Source: Clostridia bacterium (lineage in GTDB: Bacteria > Bacillota > Clostridia > Saccharofermentanales > Saccharofermentanaceae). From it: a DNA stretch of 56,924 nt. Location of the stretch: contig JAEEWG010000019.1 of the NCBI GenBank assembly GCA_016287245.1, forward strand, positions 1-56,924, in the 5' to 3' direction. Below, piece by piece: positions 34,822 through 43,674 of this stretch. The notes under the pieces were generated by a model. That model saw only the letters and a program-made list of their open reading frames with translations. It did no database searches and was not told the DNA's origin. The number at the start of each line of letters is the position of its first letter. The stretch's first letter is position 1. A program made the translations under genes and the position numbers.

Positions 34822-35712
34822 GTGGAAACCAGACTCGACAGGTATGAAGGCGCGCGGGAAAGAAAACTCGAGCAACTGAAACAGCTGATCAAGGAATCGA
34901 ATTATATCGTTTTCCTTGGTGGTGCGGGCGTGTCCACAGAAAGCGGTATCCCTGATTTTAGAAGTGGCGAAGGTATCTTTAACCAGGAGAGCGGTCTTTC
35001 CTACCGCCCGGTGGATATCATCAGCCACTCGTTTTTTGAAGCCCATCCGGAAGAGTTTTTTGACTTTTACAGAAGGAAACTATGCTACCCGAAAGCCCGT
35101 CCGAACAAGGCGCATAAGGCACTGGTCCGACTGGAAAAGCAGGGAAAACTGAAAGCGACCATTACACAGAATATCGATAATCTCCATCAGATGGCAGGAT
35201 CGACGACGACCATCGAACTGCATGGGTCTGTATTCAGAAACTATTGCATCGACTGCGGTGAAAAATACGATCTGGAATATGTCCTTTCGACCGATGGTGT
35301 TCCGCGCTGTAAGAAGTGCGGCGGGATCGTCCGTCCGGATGTCGTTCTTTACGAAGAACATCTCGAACACGAGAATATCGATAATGCGGTCAAGGCCATA
35401 AAGAAAGCAGACCTTCTGATCATCGGCGGCACGTCTCTTACCGTATATCCGGCGGCGACATTTGCCCAGTTCCTGAAGAGCGACCGCGTAGTCATCATCA
35501 ACAAGAGCTCCACATATCTGGACCTTCAGGCTATGCTGACGATCCATGACAGCATCGGCACGGTGCTTGATACCGTTATTTCCAAATACATTCCGAAGAA
35601 AAAGCCGGAAACTAAGGGAAAGAAGACACCTGCGAAAAAACCGGCGGCGAAAAAGCCGGCAGCGAAGAAACCTGCTTCCAAAGCGGGATCAAAACCTAAG
35701 AAGAAAGACTGA
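34822..35712 (+). CDS. Sir2-family NAD-dependent deacylase with lysine-rich tail
   Basis: A 296-residue sirtuin that removes acyl groups from lysine using NAD. Motifs: GGAGVSTESGIPDFRS (about 33-48), TQNIDNLH (115-122), catalytic His134 in ELHGS, zinc ligands Cys142, Cys145, Cys163 and Cys166, and GGTSLTVYPAA. Residues 258-296 form a tail made of Lys, Pro and Ala (AKKPAAKKPA type repeats), like histone H1 or bacterial HU/histone-like tails. This is not usual for sirtuins and could bind DNA or RNA. GTG start at 34822 with AGAGGGG upstream. The membrane MutS homologue begins seven bases after the stop, so they are co-transcribed. Confidence 0.9.
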   Translation: METRLDRYEGARERKLEQLKQLIKESNYIVFLGGAGVSTESGIPDFRSGEGIFNQESGLSYRPVDIISHSFFEAHPEEFFDFYRRKLCYPKARPNKAHKALVRLEKQGKLKATITQNIDNLHQMAGSTTTIELHGSVFRNYCIDCGEKYDLEYVLSTDGVPRCKKCGGIVRPDVVLYEEHLEHENIDNAVKAIKKADLLIIGGTSLTVYPAATFAQFLKSDRVVIINKSSTYLDLQAMLTIHDSIGTVLDTVISKYIPKKKPETKGKKTPAKKPAAKKPAAKKPASKAGSKPKKKD

Positions 35713-35719
35713 AATCTGA

Positions 35720-37558
35720 ATGAGCGAACGAACGGAAAAAAGAGACTCTGAGCTGAAGGAAAGAAGCGATTCGCTTAGCCGGGAATTAAAGACCCTGAAA
35801 GAAAAAGCCGGTAATCTTGCAAACCTTCGAGGTGCTTTTTTTATTGCCCTTATCCTCTTTACCGTACTCTTTTTTATCAGGGACAGGCAGATCGGATACC
35901 TGATCGGTGCTATCTTCTGCTTGCTGGTATTTATTGTTTTCGTAGTAAAACACGGAAAACTCAAGGCGCAGGCGACCCGGATCAATGAGATCTTAAAGAT
36001 CCATGAGCAGTATATCGCAAGGACAAAACATGATTTTTCCAAGCTTACGGATGACGGAGAAGACCTTCAGATCGATAAGCACCCGTTCTCCGGAGATCTG
36101 GACCTTTTCGGAAAGAGATCGCTGTTTTCTCTGATCAGCGTGGCGCATACAGGATATGGCAGAAGACAGCTTCAGAAGTGGCTTCTGACAGCGGCGGAAG
36201 AGAATATGGATCTTAAGTCGATCAAAGCGCGCCAGGAGGCGGTCGCAGAACTGGCCGGACAGCTCGTGCTCGTTGAGGAACTCGAGGCTTCTACGAAGAT
36301 GAATGTGAAGAAGAAGGCGTCCCCGCAGGCGCTTCTTGCTTTTATCGCGGATAAGACCGCTTCAGCCGGTAAGACTATGACGATCCTCCGCATAGTTAAT
36401 TCCGTTCTTCTCTGGGTCAGCTTCATTATTGCATCGATCTTCGGCGGATATGTGTATTTTGCGCCGATGGCCTTTTTCGTACTGCAGTTATTCCTTATGG
36501 CATTAAGCTTTAAGGCAAACGGCATCACCTTCGGTCTGGTAGAGAAATTCTATCCGGAGCTTCGCGCATATTCCAATATCTTTACCGATCTTGAAAACGT
36601 GAAGGTGGAGTCGGAGTATTTAAAAGCCATCAAGGCACGTCTTTTCGGCGAAGGAGAGACGGAAGGGAAGAACCAGTCGGCATCCAACCAGCTCGTAAGC
36701 CTTTATAAGATCTGTCTTCTTATTCAGGCGAGAATGCAGCCGCTTTTATATTTCGTACTAAATGCCGTGTTCCCGTTTGACGAACTGTGTATCCATCTGC
36801 TGGAAAACTGGCGCGAAAAGTCGGGCAGTACGATCCCGGATAAGCTTTCCGCGATCGGCGAATGGGAGGCCCTGATGAGCCTTTCGGTCATGAGGACGAT
36901 CTATCCGGACGGATGTGTTCCTGAGCTTTCTGAGTCTGAACAGCCTTTCTTCGAGGGAAAAGAGATCGGCCACCCGCTGATCCCTGTCGAAAAACTCGTA
37001 AGAAATGATTTCTCGCTTAAGAAGGGCTGCGCCATGATCACCGGATCGAATATGTCCGGTAAGACGACACTTCTCCGTACCGTCGGTATCAACAGCGTAC
37101 TTGCCTATTCCGGTGCCTCCTGCCCGTGCACATCCCTGAAGCTTTCCCTTATGAATATCGGTGCTTCCATGCGTATATCCGATAATCTTTCCGAAGGTGT
37201 CTCCACATTCTATGCGGAACTTCTGAAGATCGAGCGTATCGTAAGTCTGGCAGAAAAGGGAAGACCGCTTCTTTACCTGATCGACGAGATCTTCCGCGGC
37301 ACGAACTCCAAAGACCGTACAGACGGCGCCTGGACGGTGCTTCTAAAGCTCAATAAGGATTCGATCATCGGCATGATGTCTACCCATGACTACGAGCTTT
37401 GCAAGATGAACGGAAACAACGAAGTGAATCTGGCGTATTATCATTTTTCTGAATTTTATGATGATGATGGCTTGCATTTTGACTATAAACTCAAAGATGG
37501 CATGTCGACCGAAACAAACGCTAAATATCTAATGAAACTCGTCGGAATCACGGATTGA
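35720..37558 (+). CDS. Membrane-embedded MutS-family ATPase
   Basis: A 612-residue MutS-like protein with membrane helices. Two helices lie near 38-80 (AFFIALILFTVLFFIRD and YLIGAIFCLLVFIVFVV) and two more near 225-265. A charged helix leads in at the N-terminus. The C-terminal ABC ATPase domain has Walker A TGSNMSGKTTLLRT (about 438-451), a signature-like SEGVSTFYAELLK, Walker B LYLIDEIFRGTNS and MMSTHDYEL. It lacks the MutS mismatch-binding domain I and the C-terminal dimerisation or Smr domains, so it is not a mismatch repair MutS. Related membrane MutS homologues are uncharacterised. It lies in one operon with the sirtuin and PH-domain protein. Confidence 0.85.
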   Translation: MSERTEKRDSELKERSDSLSRELKTLKEKAGNLANLRGAFFIALILFTVLFFIRDRQIGYLIGAIFCLLVFIVFVVKHGKLKAQATRINEILKIHEQYIARTKHDFSKLTDDGEDLQIDKHPFSGDLDLFGKRSLFSLISVAHTGYGRRQLQKWLLTAAEENMDLKSIKARQEAVAELAGQLVLVEELEASTKMNVKKKASPQALLAFIADKTASAGKTMTILRIVNSVLLWVSFIIASIFGGYVYFAPMAFFVLQLFLMALSFKANGITFGLVEKFYPELRAYSNIFTDLENVKVESEYLKAIKARLFGEGETEGKNQSASNQLVSLYKICLLIQARMQPLLYFVLNAVFPFDELCIHLLENWREKSGSTIPDKLSAIGEWEALMSLSVMRTIYPDGCVPELSESEQPFFEGKEIGHPLIPVEKLVRNDFSLKKGCAMITGSNMSGKTTLLRTVGINSVLAYSGASCPCTSLKLSLMNIGASMRISDNLSEGVSTFYAELLKIERIVSLAEKGRPLLYLIDEIFRGTNSKDRTDGAWTVLLKLNKDSIIGMMSTHDYELCKMNGNNEVNLAYYHFSEFYDDDGLHFDYKLKDGMSTETNAKYLMKLVGITD

Positions 37559-37583
37559 TTTATACTCGCAGTTACTTTATAAT
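37555..37583 (+). promoter_or_regulatory. lysA promoter
   Basis: TTGATT (37555-37560), overlapping the stop of the MutS homologue, and TATAAT (37578-37583) with a 17-base spacer. No lysine riboswitch is present in the short leader. Confidence 0.6.
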
Positions 37584-37635
37584 TTGCAGGGACATGATAC
37601 AATAGTTGCAAAATCCAAGAAGATGAGGTATGGCT

Positions 37636-38883
37636 ATGGACTCTTATACGAGACAGGTAAATTTCTTTGGTAACACAGATCCGGAAGCGCTGGTAAAGAA
37701 GTACGGCACTCCGCTTTTCGTATATAACGAGGACATCCTTCGAAAGCAGATGAGAAGAGTGGCAGGACTTCTTCCGAACCACCGTTTCACCTCTAACTTT
37801 TCCATAAAGACGAATTCTAACATGACGATCCTGAAGATCGCTCTGGAGGAAGGCCTTAATTGTGACGCGATGAGTCCGGGAGAGATCTTCGTGTTAAAGA
37901 AGGCCGGTTTTCCGAGTGAACGGATCTTCTATGTGTCCAATAACGTTTCTGAAGAGGAGATGCAGTATGCCATCGATGAGGGCGTCGTCATAAGTGTCGA
38001 CAGCCTTTCCCAGCTGGAGATGTTCGGTCGACTGAACCGTGGCGGCAAGCTCTCTGTGCGCATCAACCCGGGCGTAGGTGCCGGCCATCACGATAAGGTC
38101 GTAACGGCAGGTAAGAAGACCAAGTTTGGTGTCGCTGCTCAGGACATCCCGAAGATCCACGAGATCGCCCAAAAGTATGACCTGCATATCGTTGGACTAA
38201 ACCAGCATATCGGTTCTCTCTTTATGGACTATAAGCCCTTCCTTGAGGCTTGTCACAACTTCCTGCACTATGCGGAGGATTTCGATGAGCTTGAATTCCT
38301 GGATTTTGGCGGCGGTTTCGGTACCCCGTACCATAAGCTTAGCGATGAACCGGAGTTTGATATCGAGACCTTTAAGGCCGAACTCGACAAGCTTCTTACC
38401 GAGTGGAAGGCGACCACGGGGAGGGATGTTCTCTTTAAGACCGAGCCCGGCCGTTATGTCGTTGCGGAGAGCTGTGTGCTTCTCGGCGGAGTCCACTCTG
38501 TTAAGGAGAACTACGGCCATAAGTATGTCGGAACGGATATCGGCATGAATGTCCTGATCCGCCCGGAGCTTTACGATTCCTGGCACGATGTGGAGATCTA
38601 CCGTGATGGCAAGCCGGTCACAGATGGCCCACGTGATGTTTATTCTGTAGTCGGAAACATCTGCGAAAGCGGTGATATCGTCGCCAAGGACAGAGAACTT
38701 CCGGTCACAAAGGAAAAGGATATCGTCTGTGTTCTGGATGCTGGTGCATATGGCTTCTCTATGAGCTCGAATTACAACAATCGTCTGCGCCCGGCAGAGG
38801 TGCTTATCACCTCATCCGGTGATGACGTTCTGATCCGTAGAAGAGAGACTCTGGAGGACCTTCTCCGCTGCTTTGATGTCTGA
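37636..38883 (+). CDS. lysA: Diaminopimelate decarboxylase
   Basis: A 415-residue PLP enzyme that converts meso-diaminopimelate to lysine, the last step of lysine synthesis. The PLP lysine is in FSIKTNSN; other motifs are INPGVGAGHHDKVVTAGKKT with KFGV, the phosphate-binding LDFGGGFGTP, EPGRYVVAE and the substrate-binding Cys in NICESGD. Two start codons are possible; ATG 37636 has GATGAGG seven bases upstream and is preferred to 37630. The gene stands alone with its own promoter. Confidence 0.93.
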   Translation: MDSYTRQVNFFGNTDPEALVKKYGTPLFVYNEDILRKQMRRVAGLLPNHRFTSNFSIKTNSNMTILKIALEEGLNCDAMSPGEIFVLKKAGFPSERIFYVSNNVSEEEMQYAIDEGVVISVDSLSQLEMFGRLNRGGKLSVRINPGVGAGHHDKVVTAGKKTKFGVAAQDIPKIHEIAQKYDLHIVGLNQHIGSLFMDYKPFLEACHNFLHYAEDFDELEFLDFGGGFGTPYHKLSDEPEFDIETFKAELDKLLTEWKATTGRDVLFKTEPGRYVVAESCVLLGGVHSVKENYGHKYVGTDIGMNVLIRPELYDSWHDVEIYRDGKPVTDGPRDVYSVVGNICESGDIVAKDRELPVTKEKDIVCVLDAGAYGFSMSSNYNNRLRPAEVLITSSGDDVLIRRRETLEDLLRCFDV

Positions 38884-38961
38884 TTTTTTGTCTGCTCATA
38901 ACAAGTAGAAGCTATTCATAGGTTTTTTTAAGAATTTTATGTGAATTTGGCTGAAAATACC

Positions 38962-38990
38962 TTGTTACATATACATCGTTGCTTTATAAT
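38962..38990 (+). promoter_or_regulatory. Promoter of the kinase/vWA/phosphatase operon
   Basis: TTGTTA (38962-38967) and TATAAT (38985-38990) with a 17-base spacer. Its position inside the longer in-frame reading frame shows that the kinase starts at 39019 and not at 38941. Confidence 0.68.
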
Positions 38991-39018
38991 ATTTAAAGCA
39001 AATGATGTGGGGGTGTTT

Positions 39019-40893
39019 ATGGCTGATTTTGCCGAGATACTGCAGGGGTTTCGATCCCTTGTGGTTGATTATTCAGCGATGCTCGAGATTGGGGATCCCG
39101 AGATCATCGAGACGCTGATCAGCGACGTGGTCGCGCAAAATAAGACTGTATATATCAGCAAGTCGTTCAAGGCTTTTCATGAGAGCGTCCTTCGGGCGAA
39201 TAATCCGAATGAAGCAGATACGGCTGATGGTATTAAATATGCCCTGAAATCCCTCGTCGATGCGAAACTCCTGCGCGCCAGTAAGAGCGCGTCCATTGCA
39301 GACTTTTTCCTCGAACATATCGGTAACGAAGATGAGTGCCTCTTCATCGGAAGAAACAGCACCGCTTTTTCCCGACTTCGCAATATCAATGCCCAGGGCA
39401 AATGTGCCGTATTTGTGATCAACCGCGGAAGACTGAAGTTCTATCCGTCTATTTCCGAATGTCTGGAAACAGAGACCCCCTATTCCGTGAACCCGATTGC
39501 CGGGAATGCGGACTTTATTGCGACAGACTTAAATTTCGGCGTCGGTGATATCCTTTTTACCGACGATGATGAGAAGATCACGCTGACTTCCCTGATCAGC
39601 ACAGGTGCAGAGGGACTCGTATTCTGCACCCAGCATGATAAGTGGGTCGCAAAAGTTTACCATCGTGGCGGCATTACTCCGCTCCGCTGGTATAAACTCA
39701 TGAAGATGAGAAATCTCGAACTCGAGACGGACAATATCTGCTGGCCTTACCGCCTTCTTTTCTCGTCGGAGCATATTCCGGTCGGTTACATGATGCGTAA
39801 GGCTTCCGGCACCACGATCAGTCGCGCCTTTGACGGTCCGGATGCGATGGAGAAGTATTTCCCGAGCTGGACACGTCTGCACGTTGTAGATTCGGCGATC
39901 TCATTTCTGCGTGCCATGGATTATCTGCATCTTCACGGCGTTATCGTAGGTGATATCCAGCTTAAGAATGCCATGCTCGAAGATGAGGAAAACCTTTACC
40001 TCATCGATATGGACAGTATCCAGTACGAAGATCTTCCGTGCCCGGTCGGAACGGAAGAATTCACGCGCCCGGAACTCTGGGGCAAATCCTTTACTTCGTT
40101 TTTACGCCGTCCCCAGGACGAGGACTATTCCGTCTCCATCTTAGTATTCTCGATGCTTTTCTGCGGTCAGCACCCCTACGCGCAGAGAAACGGTCTGGAG
40201 ATGTTAAGAGATGAGATGGAAGCGCGTTCTTTCCCGTATACGGTCGATGATTCCGAGAATGAGAGGATCCCGATCGGCGGATACGATAAGATCTGGGACG
40301 CCTTAACACCTACTCTGAAGGACATGTTCGTGCGGGCGTTTGCCAAAGGCGAACTCTTTAACTGTGTTGAGTGGACCGTCGCTCTTGAGGAATACCGGAA
40401 TATGCTTTCCAACCACGAGTTCGATGATGAAGAGGTCTACCGCGTCTTCCCGTATTATGTGGCGGAAGAAGAAGCACCAGCGAAAAAGCCGTCCGGCAAG
40501 GTCAGTGTAAGAGAAGCGATCATGAAATCGAACATGAATTCCCGTGAGGCGGTCGATTCCTATACGCGCCAGATGCCTTCTTCGCTGCAGCAGGCTCAGC
40601 CGGCGGAAAAGCCGAAGAGCACAGCCGCTTCCCCTGCCTTTAAGGGAAGTTCATCTGCACCTTCGCCCAAGGCGGTTAAAACGGCCACGAATACAGCTTC
40701 GCAGGCCAGTGCGCTCGCCAGCCATATGAACAGTTCGTCCGCTAGTTTTGCCAGCCAGAAAGGCAGTGCTCCGCAAACTTCCATGATGAAGGATAAGTCT
40801 TCTGGAAAAGGACTGTTGGGGAAGATCCTTTTTGGTATTTTTGCGGTCCTGGTACTCGGTGCGGTCGCTTACCTCGCCATCTTAATGTCTTAA
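39019..40893 (+). CDS. Tail-anchored protein kinase with N-terminal PIN-like domain
   Basis: A 624-residue protein. Residues 1-150 resemble a PIN nuclease fold (Asp17 in LVVDYSAML, further acids, FIGRNS in place of the usual TND), probably degenerate. A eukaryotic-like kinase domain follows (about 188-430): glycine loop GAEG (196-199), Lys212 in WVAKVYH, catalytic loop HGVIVGDIQLKNAM with Asp312 and Asn317, metal Asp330 in IDMDSIQ, and PEL at 351-353. The DxDS form is typical of the kinases that accompany vWA and PP2C genes (TerY-P/YegI type). A Ser/Ala/Pro-rich linker leads to one C-terminal transmembrane helix, so all domains are cytoplasmic. Genes for a vWA protein and a phosphatase follow at short spacing. 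Confidence 0.8.
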   Translation: MADFAEILQGFRSLVVDYSAMLEIGDPEIIETLISDVVAQNKTVYISKSFKAFHESVLRANNPNEADTADGIKYALKSLVDAKLLRASKSASIADFFLEHIGNEDECLFIGRNSTAFSRLRNINAQGKCAVFVINRGRLKFYPSISECLETETPYSVNPIAGNADFIATDLNFGVGDILFTDDDEKITLTSLISTGAEGLVFCTQHDKWVAKVYHRGGITPLRWYKLMKMRNLELETDNICWPYRLLFSSEHIPVGYMMRKASGTTISRAFDGPDAMEKYFPSWTRLHVVDSAISFLRAMDYLHLHGVIVGDIQLKNAMLEDEENLYLIDMDSIQYEDLPCPVGTEEFTRPELWGKSFTSFLRRPQDEDYSVSILVFSMLFCGQHPYAQRNGLEMLRDEMEARSFPYTVDDSENERIPIGGYDKIWDALTPTLKDMFVRAFAKGELFNCVEWTVALEEYRNMLSNHEFDDEEVYRVFPYYVAEEEAPAKKPSGKVSVREAIMKSNMNSREAVDSYTRQMPSSLQQAQPAEKPKSTAASPAFKGSSSAPSPKAVKTATNTASQASALASHMNSSSASFASQKGSAPQTSMMKDKSSGKGLLGKILFGIFAVLVLGAVAYLAILMS

Positions 40894-40917
40894 GTTTTTT
40901 CCTGGAGGAGAAATAGT

Positions 40918-41658
40918 ATGAGCAACGAAATGAATGGTTTTTCAAAATCGGATTTCGGCAGCAGCACCAGACGCCGCCTGCCGATCTGCTTCTGCCTGGA
41001 TATCAGTGGTTCTATGGCAGGATATCCGATCGAGCAGCTAAACGATGGTCTTCAGAGCTTTTTCGCGTCCATCCGTGAAAACGAGGAGACGAAGTCCTCG
41101 GCGGATATCGCGATCATCACTTTTGGCGGATCCGTCGATATCTTCCTGCCTTTTGGAAAGACCGGTAAAGACACATCTATTCCGCGTCTTACGGCGACCA
41201 CGAGCCTGACGCCGATCGGTGAAGGAATCTTAACTGCTCTCGAGTTATTAAATGCGCGAAAAGAAGGCTATAAGGAAATGGGCATCAAGTACTATCAGCC
41301 ATGGCTCGTCGTTATTACAGACGGTGCGCCGCAGGGCGATAATGCCGTGGAGAATATGGAAAAGGCGATCGAGGCCGTTCGTGAACTCGAAGATAACGAT
41401 AAGCTCGTCGTATTCAACATCGGTGTCGGCAACAGTGCGGATTTCCCGATGCTCCAGAGACTTTCCGGCAAGCGTGAAAAGCCGATCTCCATCAGCACTG
41501 CTCAGTTTGGTAAGCTCTTTGCTTTCCTCGGATCCAGTTCATCTTCGGTCGTATCCAACAGCATGAATAACGATGCGCTTTATAGTCTCAATACTGAACC
41601 GGAAGGAAACTCCATCGCGATGGATGATTTCTTCAAGGCGATCCAGGAGAACCAGTGA
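40918..41658 (+). CDS. vWA-domain protein, TerY-like
   Basis: A 246-residue cytoplasmic protein consisting of one von Willebrand A domain. The metal-ion-dependent adhesion site is complete: DISGS (28-32), the Thr in SLTPIGEG, and the Asp in VVITDGAPQGDN. This is the TerY/YegL branch, which occurs with a PP2C phosphatase and a kinase. The domain probably bridges the two enzymes or presents substrates through the metal site. It follows the kinase by 24 bases and precedes the phosphatase by three, in one operon. A good GGAGGAG site lies upstream. Confidence 0.9.
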   Translation: MSNEMNGFSKSDFGSSTRRRLPICFCLDISGSMAGYPIEQLNDGLQSFFASIRENEETKSSADIAIITFGGSVDIFLPFGKTGKDTSIPRLTATTSLTPIGEGILTALELLNARKEGYKEMGIKYYQPWLVVITDGAPQGDNAVENMEKAIEAVRELEDNDKLVVFNIGVGNSADFPMLQRLSGKREKPISISTAQFGKLFAFLGSSSSSVVSNSMNNDALYSLNTEPEGNSIAMDDFFKAIQENQ

Positions 41659-41661
41659 TCC

Positions 41662-42798
41662 ATGAGAGAGAAGCCAGTACTCGTTAATACATCTCTGATC
41701 GGAAATAAGCATGTAAATCGCGGCACCCCCTGCGAGGATTCTTCATGTACTCTTTCCAGAAACGGCGTATCTGTCGTATGTGTTTCCGACGGCGCAGGCG
41801 GAGCGAAGTATACACATGCCCGCTTCGGGTCTAAGTGTGCTGTCGATACGATCGCGAATCTTCTCTGCGACCATTTCGATGCTTTTTACTTTGAAAACAG
41901 AGAGAGCATTTCCCGAAGCCTTCTGGTGACTGCGGTCCACTCCTCGATGGCAGATCTTCTGGTCGAGCATCAGCTGGACGGTCTGGAGAGACTATCGTGT
42001 ACGCTTCTTTTCGTAGCGGTAAAAGGAGATCTCGTTCTGGCCGGTCATATCGGTGACGGCATGATCTGCAGGATCTCGTCTTCGGGCATTTCGCCGCTGA
42101 CGCTTCCGGCCAACGGAGAGAACGCTTCGTCCACATATTTCATCACGTTCCCGAATGCGCAGGAATATCTGCGTTTCCTTCGTACGACGACGGACGATAC
42201 CCACGCATTCGTTCTGATGACAGATGGGGTGGAGGAGATGGTCTATGATTCCTCTACGCAGCTCATAAGACCCGTTGTTGCGCGTCTTGCGGAGCTTGCC
42301 GCCAAAGGAAAAGAAGAGGCAGAGAAAGAACTGTCCTCTACGATCCAGGAATTCGTCATCGGCGCCGGACAGAATACGGATGATGCATCTGTCGGTATCC
42401 TTTACCTTCCGGATACCAAAGTTCCGGACTTTAGTGCTATAAATGACAGTAAGGAGCGCTTTGACAGAAATCACGAAGATACGATCCGTTCCGTGCAGAT
42501 GGAATGGGTCCCGAAGGTAAAGCATGCGCAGGAGATCTTAAGTGCGATCAGCGCGGGCAAACCGGTCGAGAATGTAAGTAAAGCGGCTGTTTCCGAAGAT
42601 GAGCCTTCGGAGAAAAAACAGCCCGAAGAAGAGACTGAAAAAGTCACACAAGGGGATAATAGTAAAGAAGAAGGAGAAGAGAAGACTACATTGCCTTCGG
42701 AGGGAAAGAGAAGGAAAACGGTTCCGCTGTGGCTTTTCCTTCTGATGAGTGGTGCTTTTATCGCGACAGCGGTAGGCTTGATATTGCAGTTGATCTGA
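41662..42798 (+). CDS. Tail-anchored PP2C-type protein phosphatase
   Basis: A 378-residue phosphatase. The PP2C domain (about 10-250) shows GTPCEDSS and CVSDGAGGAKYTHARFGSK near the N-terminus, HIGDGMI in the middle, LMTDGVEEM and NTDDASVGILYL, which supply the metal-binding acids. A charged Glu/Lys-rich linker leads to one C-terminal transmembrane helix (VPLWLFLLMSGAFIATAVGL), so the catalytic domain faces the cytoplasm, as in the kinase of this operon. It should reverse the kinase's phosphorylations. The start lies three bases after the vWA stop. Confidence 0.87.
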   Translation: MREKPVLVNTSLIGNKHVNRGTPCEDSSCTLSRNGVSVVCVSDGAGGAKYTHARFGSKCAVDTIANLLCDHFDAFYFENRESISRSLLVTAVHSSMADLLVEHQLDGLERLSCTLLFVAVKGDLVLAGHIGDGMICRISSSGISPLTLPANGENASSTYFITFPNAQEYLRFLRTTTDDTHAFVLMTDGVEEMVYDSSTQLIRPVVARLAELAAKGKEEAEKELSSTIQEFVIGAGQNTDDASVGILYLPDTKVPDFSAINDSKERFDRNHEDTIRSVQMEWVPKVKHAQEILSAISAGKPVENVSKAAVSEDEPSEKKQPEEETEKVTQGDNSKEEGEEKTTLPSEGKRRKTVPLWLFLLMSGAFIATAVGLILQLI

Positions 42799-42813
42799 TT
42801 TGGGGGATAAGTC

Positions 42814-43653
42814 ATGAGCGACGGTATGAAAGAAAGAAAATATAAGTTTGAATCGAAGATCAGACTTCCGAATATGCAGGAGATCCTGGATGCGGCGTCT
42901 GACTTTACTGCGCCTTCGGAGAAGGCGTTGGAGGTCGCAAAAGATCCGCAGAAGAAGCCGAGTATCAAGGACCTGGCGAAGAAAGCCGATCTTTCACCGG
43001 ATCTTAAGGAACTTCAGCAGATGAGTCAGGAGGTCGCAGATGCGGAAGTCCGCCGTGCAAAGGAGAAAGAACTGCAGCGTGCAGAGGAGCTTCGTCGTCT
43101 ATGCCGTGAGCGTGAGGAAGCTGCTCAGGCGAAGGCTCAGGAAGAACAGAAGATCGCTGACGAAGAGAAGAAGAAGGCGATCCAGGCGGCTAGAGATAAG
43201 GCGCAGGCCAGAAAAGATGCTGAGGCTGAGGCGGCAGCTGCGTCTGAAGCGGCGGCAACAGCGGTCAAGAAGAATGACACGTCTGCGCTCGATGCGCTTT
43301 TCCAGCTGCCGAGTATAGAATCTATAAAGCAGCCTGACTTTGGAAAGTCTGTAGGATCTGCGGCTGAATCAGCTTTTGAAGAAAATCCGACGAAGGAGGA
43401 ACCGGAAAAGACAGAAGTTTCTGCTAAAGCCGAAGAACCGGCTGTCGCTCCTGCTTCCTCTGTGGAAGAACTGAAGGATATATCCGAGATCGCGATGAAT
43501 CCGTTCGCCGAAGATGCGATGAAATATCGTCCGGTCAAGAAGAAGGAAGAGTTTAAGGAGACGATCCTCAAGGAAGACTATACGGAAGAGATGGATCTGC
43601 GTGCAGATACCTCCGAGTCCGTCGATGATGACTTCCTGGATTTTGACTTCTAA
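42814..43653 (+). CDS. Coiled-coil protein of the kinase/phosphatase operon
   Basis: A 279-residue soluble protein with no recognised domain. Residues of about 65-150 are a highly charged Ala/Glu/Lys/Arg coiled coil, and the rest is acidic and low in hydrophobic residues. The C-terminus is very acidic (SVDDDFLDFDF). It lies 15 bases after the phosphatase with a GGGGGAT site, so it belongs to the same operon and may be a substrate, adaptor or scaffold. Serine and threonine residues are plentiful in the second half. Nothing links it to a known family; reading it as the operon's target is inference. Confidence 0.7.
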   Translation: MSDGMKERKYKFESKIRLPNMQEILDAASDFTAPSEKALEVAKDPQKKPSIKDLAKKADLSPDLKELQQMSQEVADAEVRRAKEKELQRAEELRRLCREREEAAQAKAQEEQKIADEEKKKAIQAARDKAQARKDAEAEAAAASEAAATAVKKNDTSALDALFQLPSIESIKQPDFGKSVGSAAESAFEENPTKEEPEKTEVSAKAEEPAVAPASSVEELKDISEIAMNPFAEDAMKYRPVKKKEEFKETILKEDYTEEMDLRADTSESVDDDFLDFDF

Positions 43654-43655
43654 AC

Positions 43656-43667
43656 CGGATCTTTTCG
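43656..43667 (+). repeat. Post-stop element CGGATCTTTTCG, copy 3
   Basis: This copy fills the 21-base gap between two convergent genes and forms the best palindrome of the four: CTTTTCGAAAAG is perfect over 12 bases. A weak bidirectional terminator is possible. Confidence 0.5.
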
Positions 43668-43674
43668 AAAAGAA

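Noticed and set aside
37559..37635. Lysine riboswitch before lysA
   Set aside because: The leader after the promoter is only about 45 bases, too short for the L-box fold.
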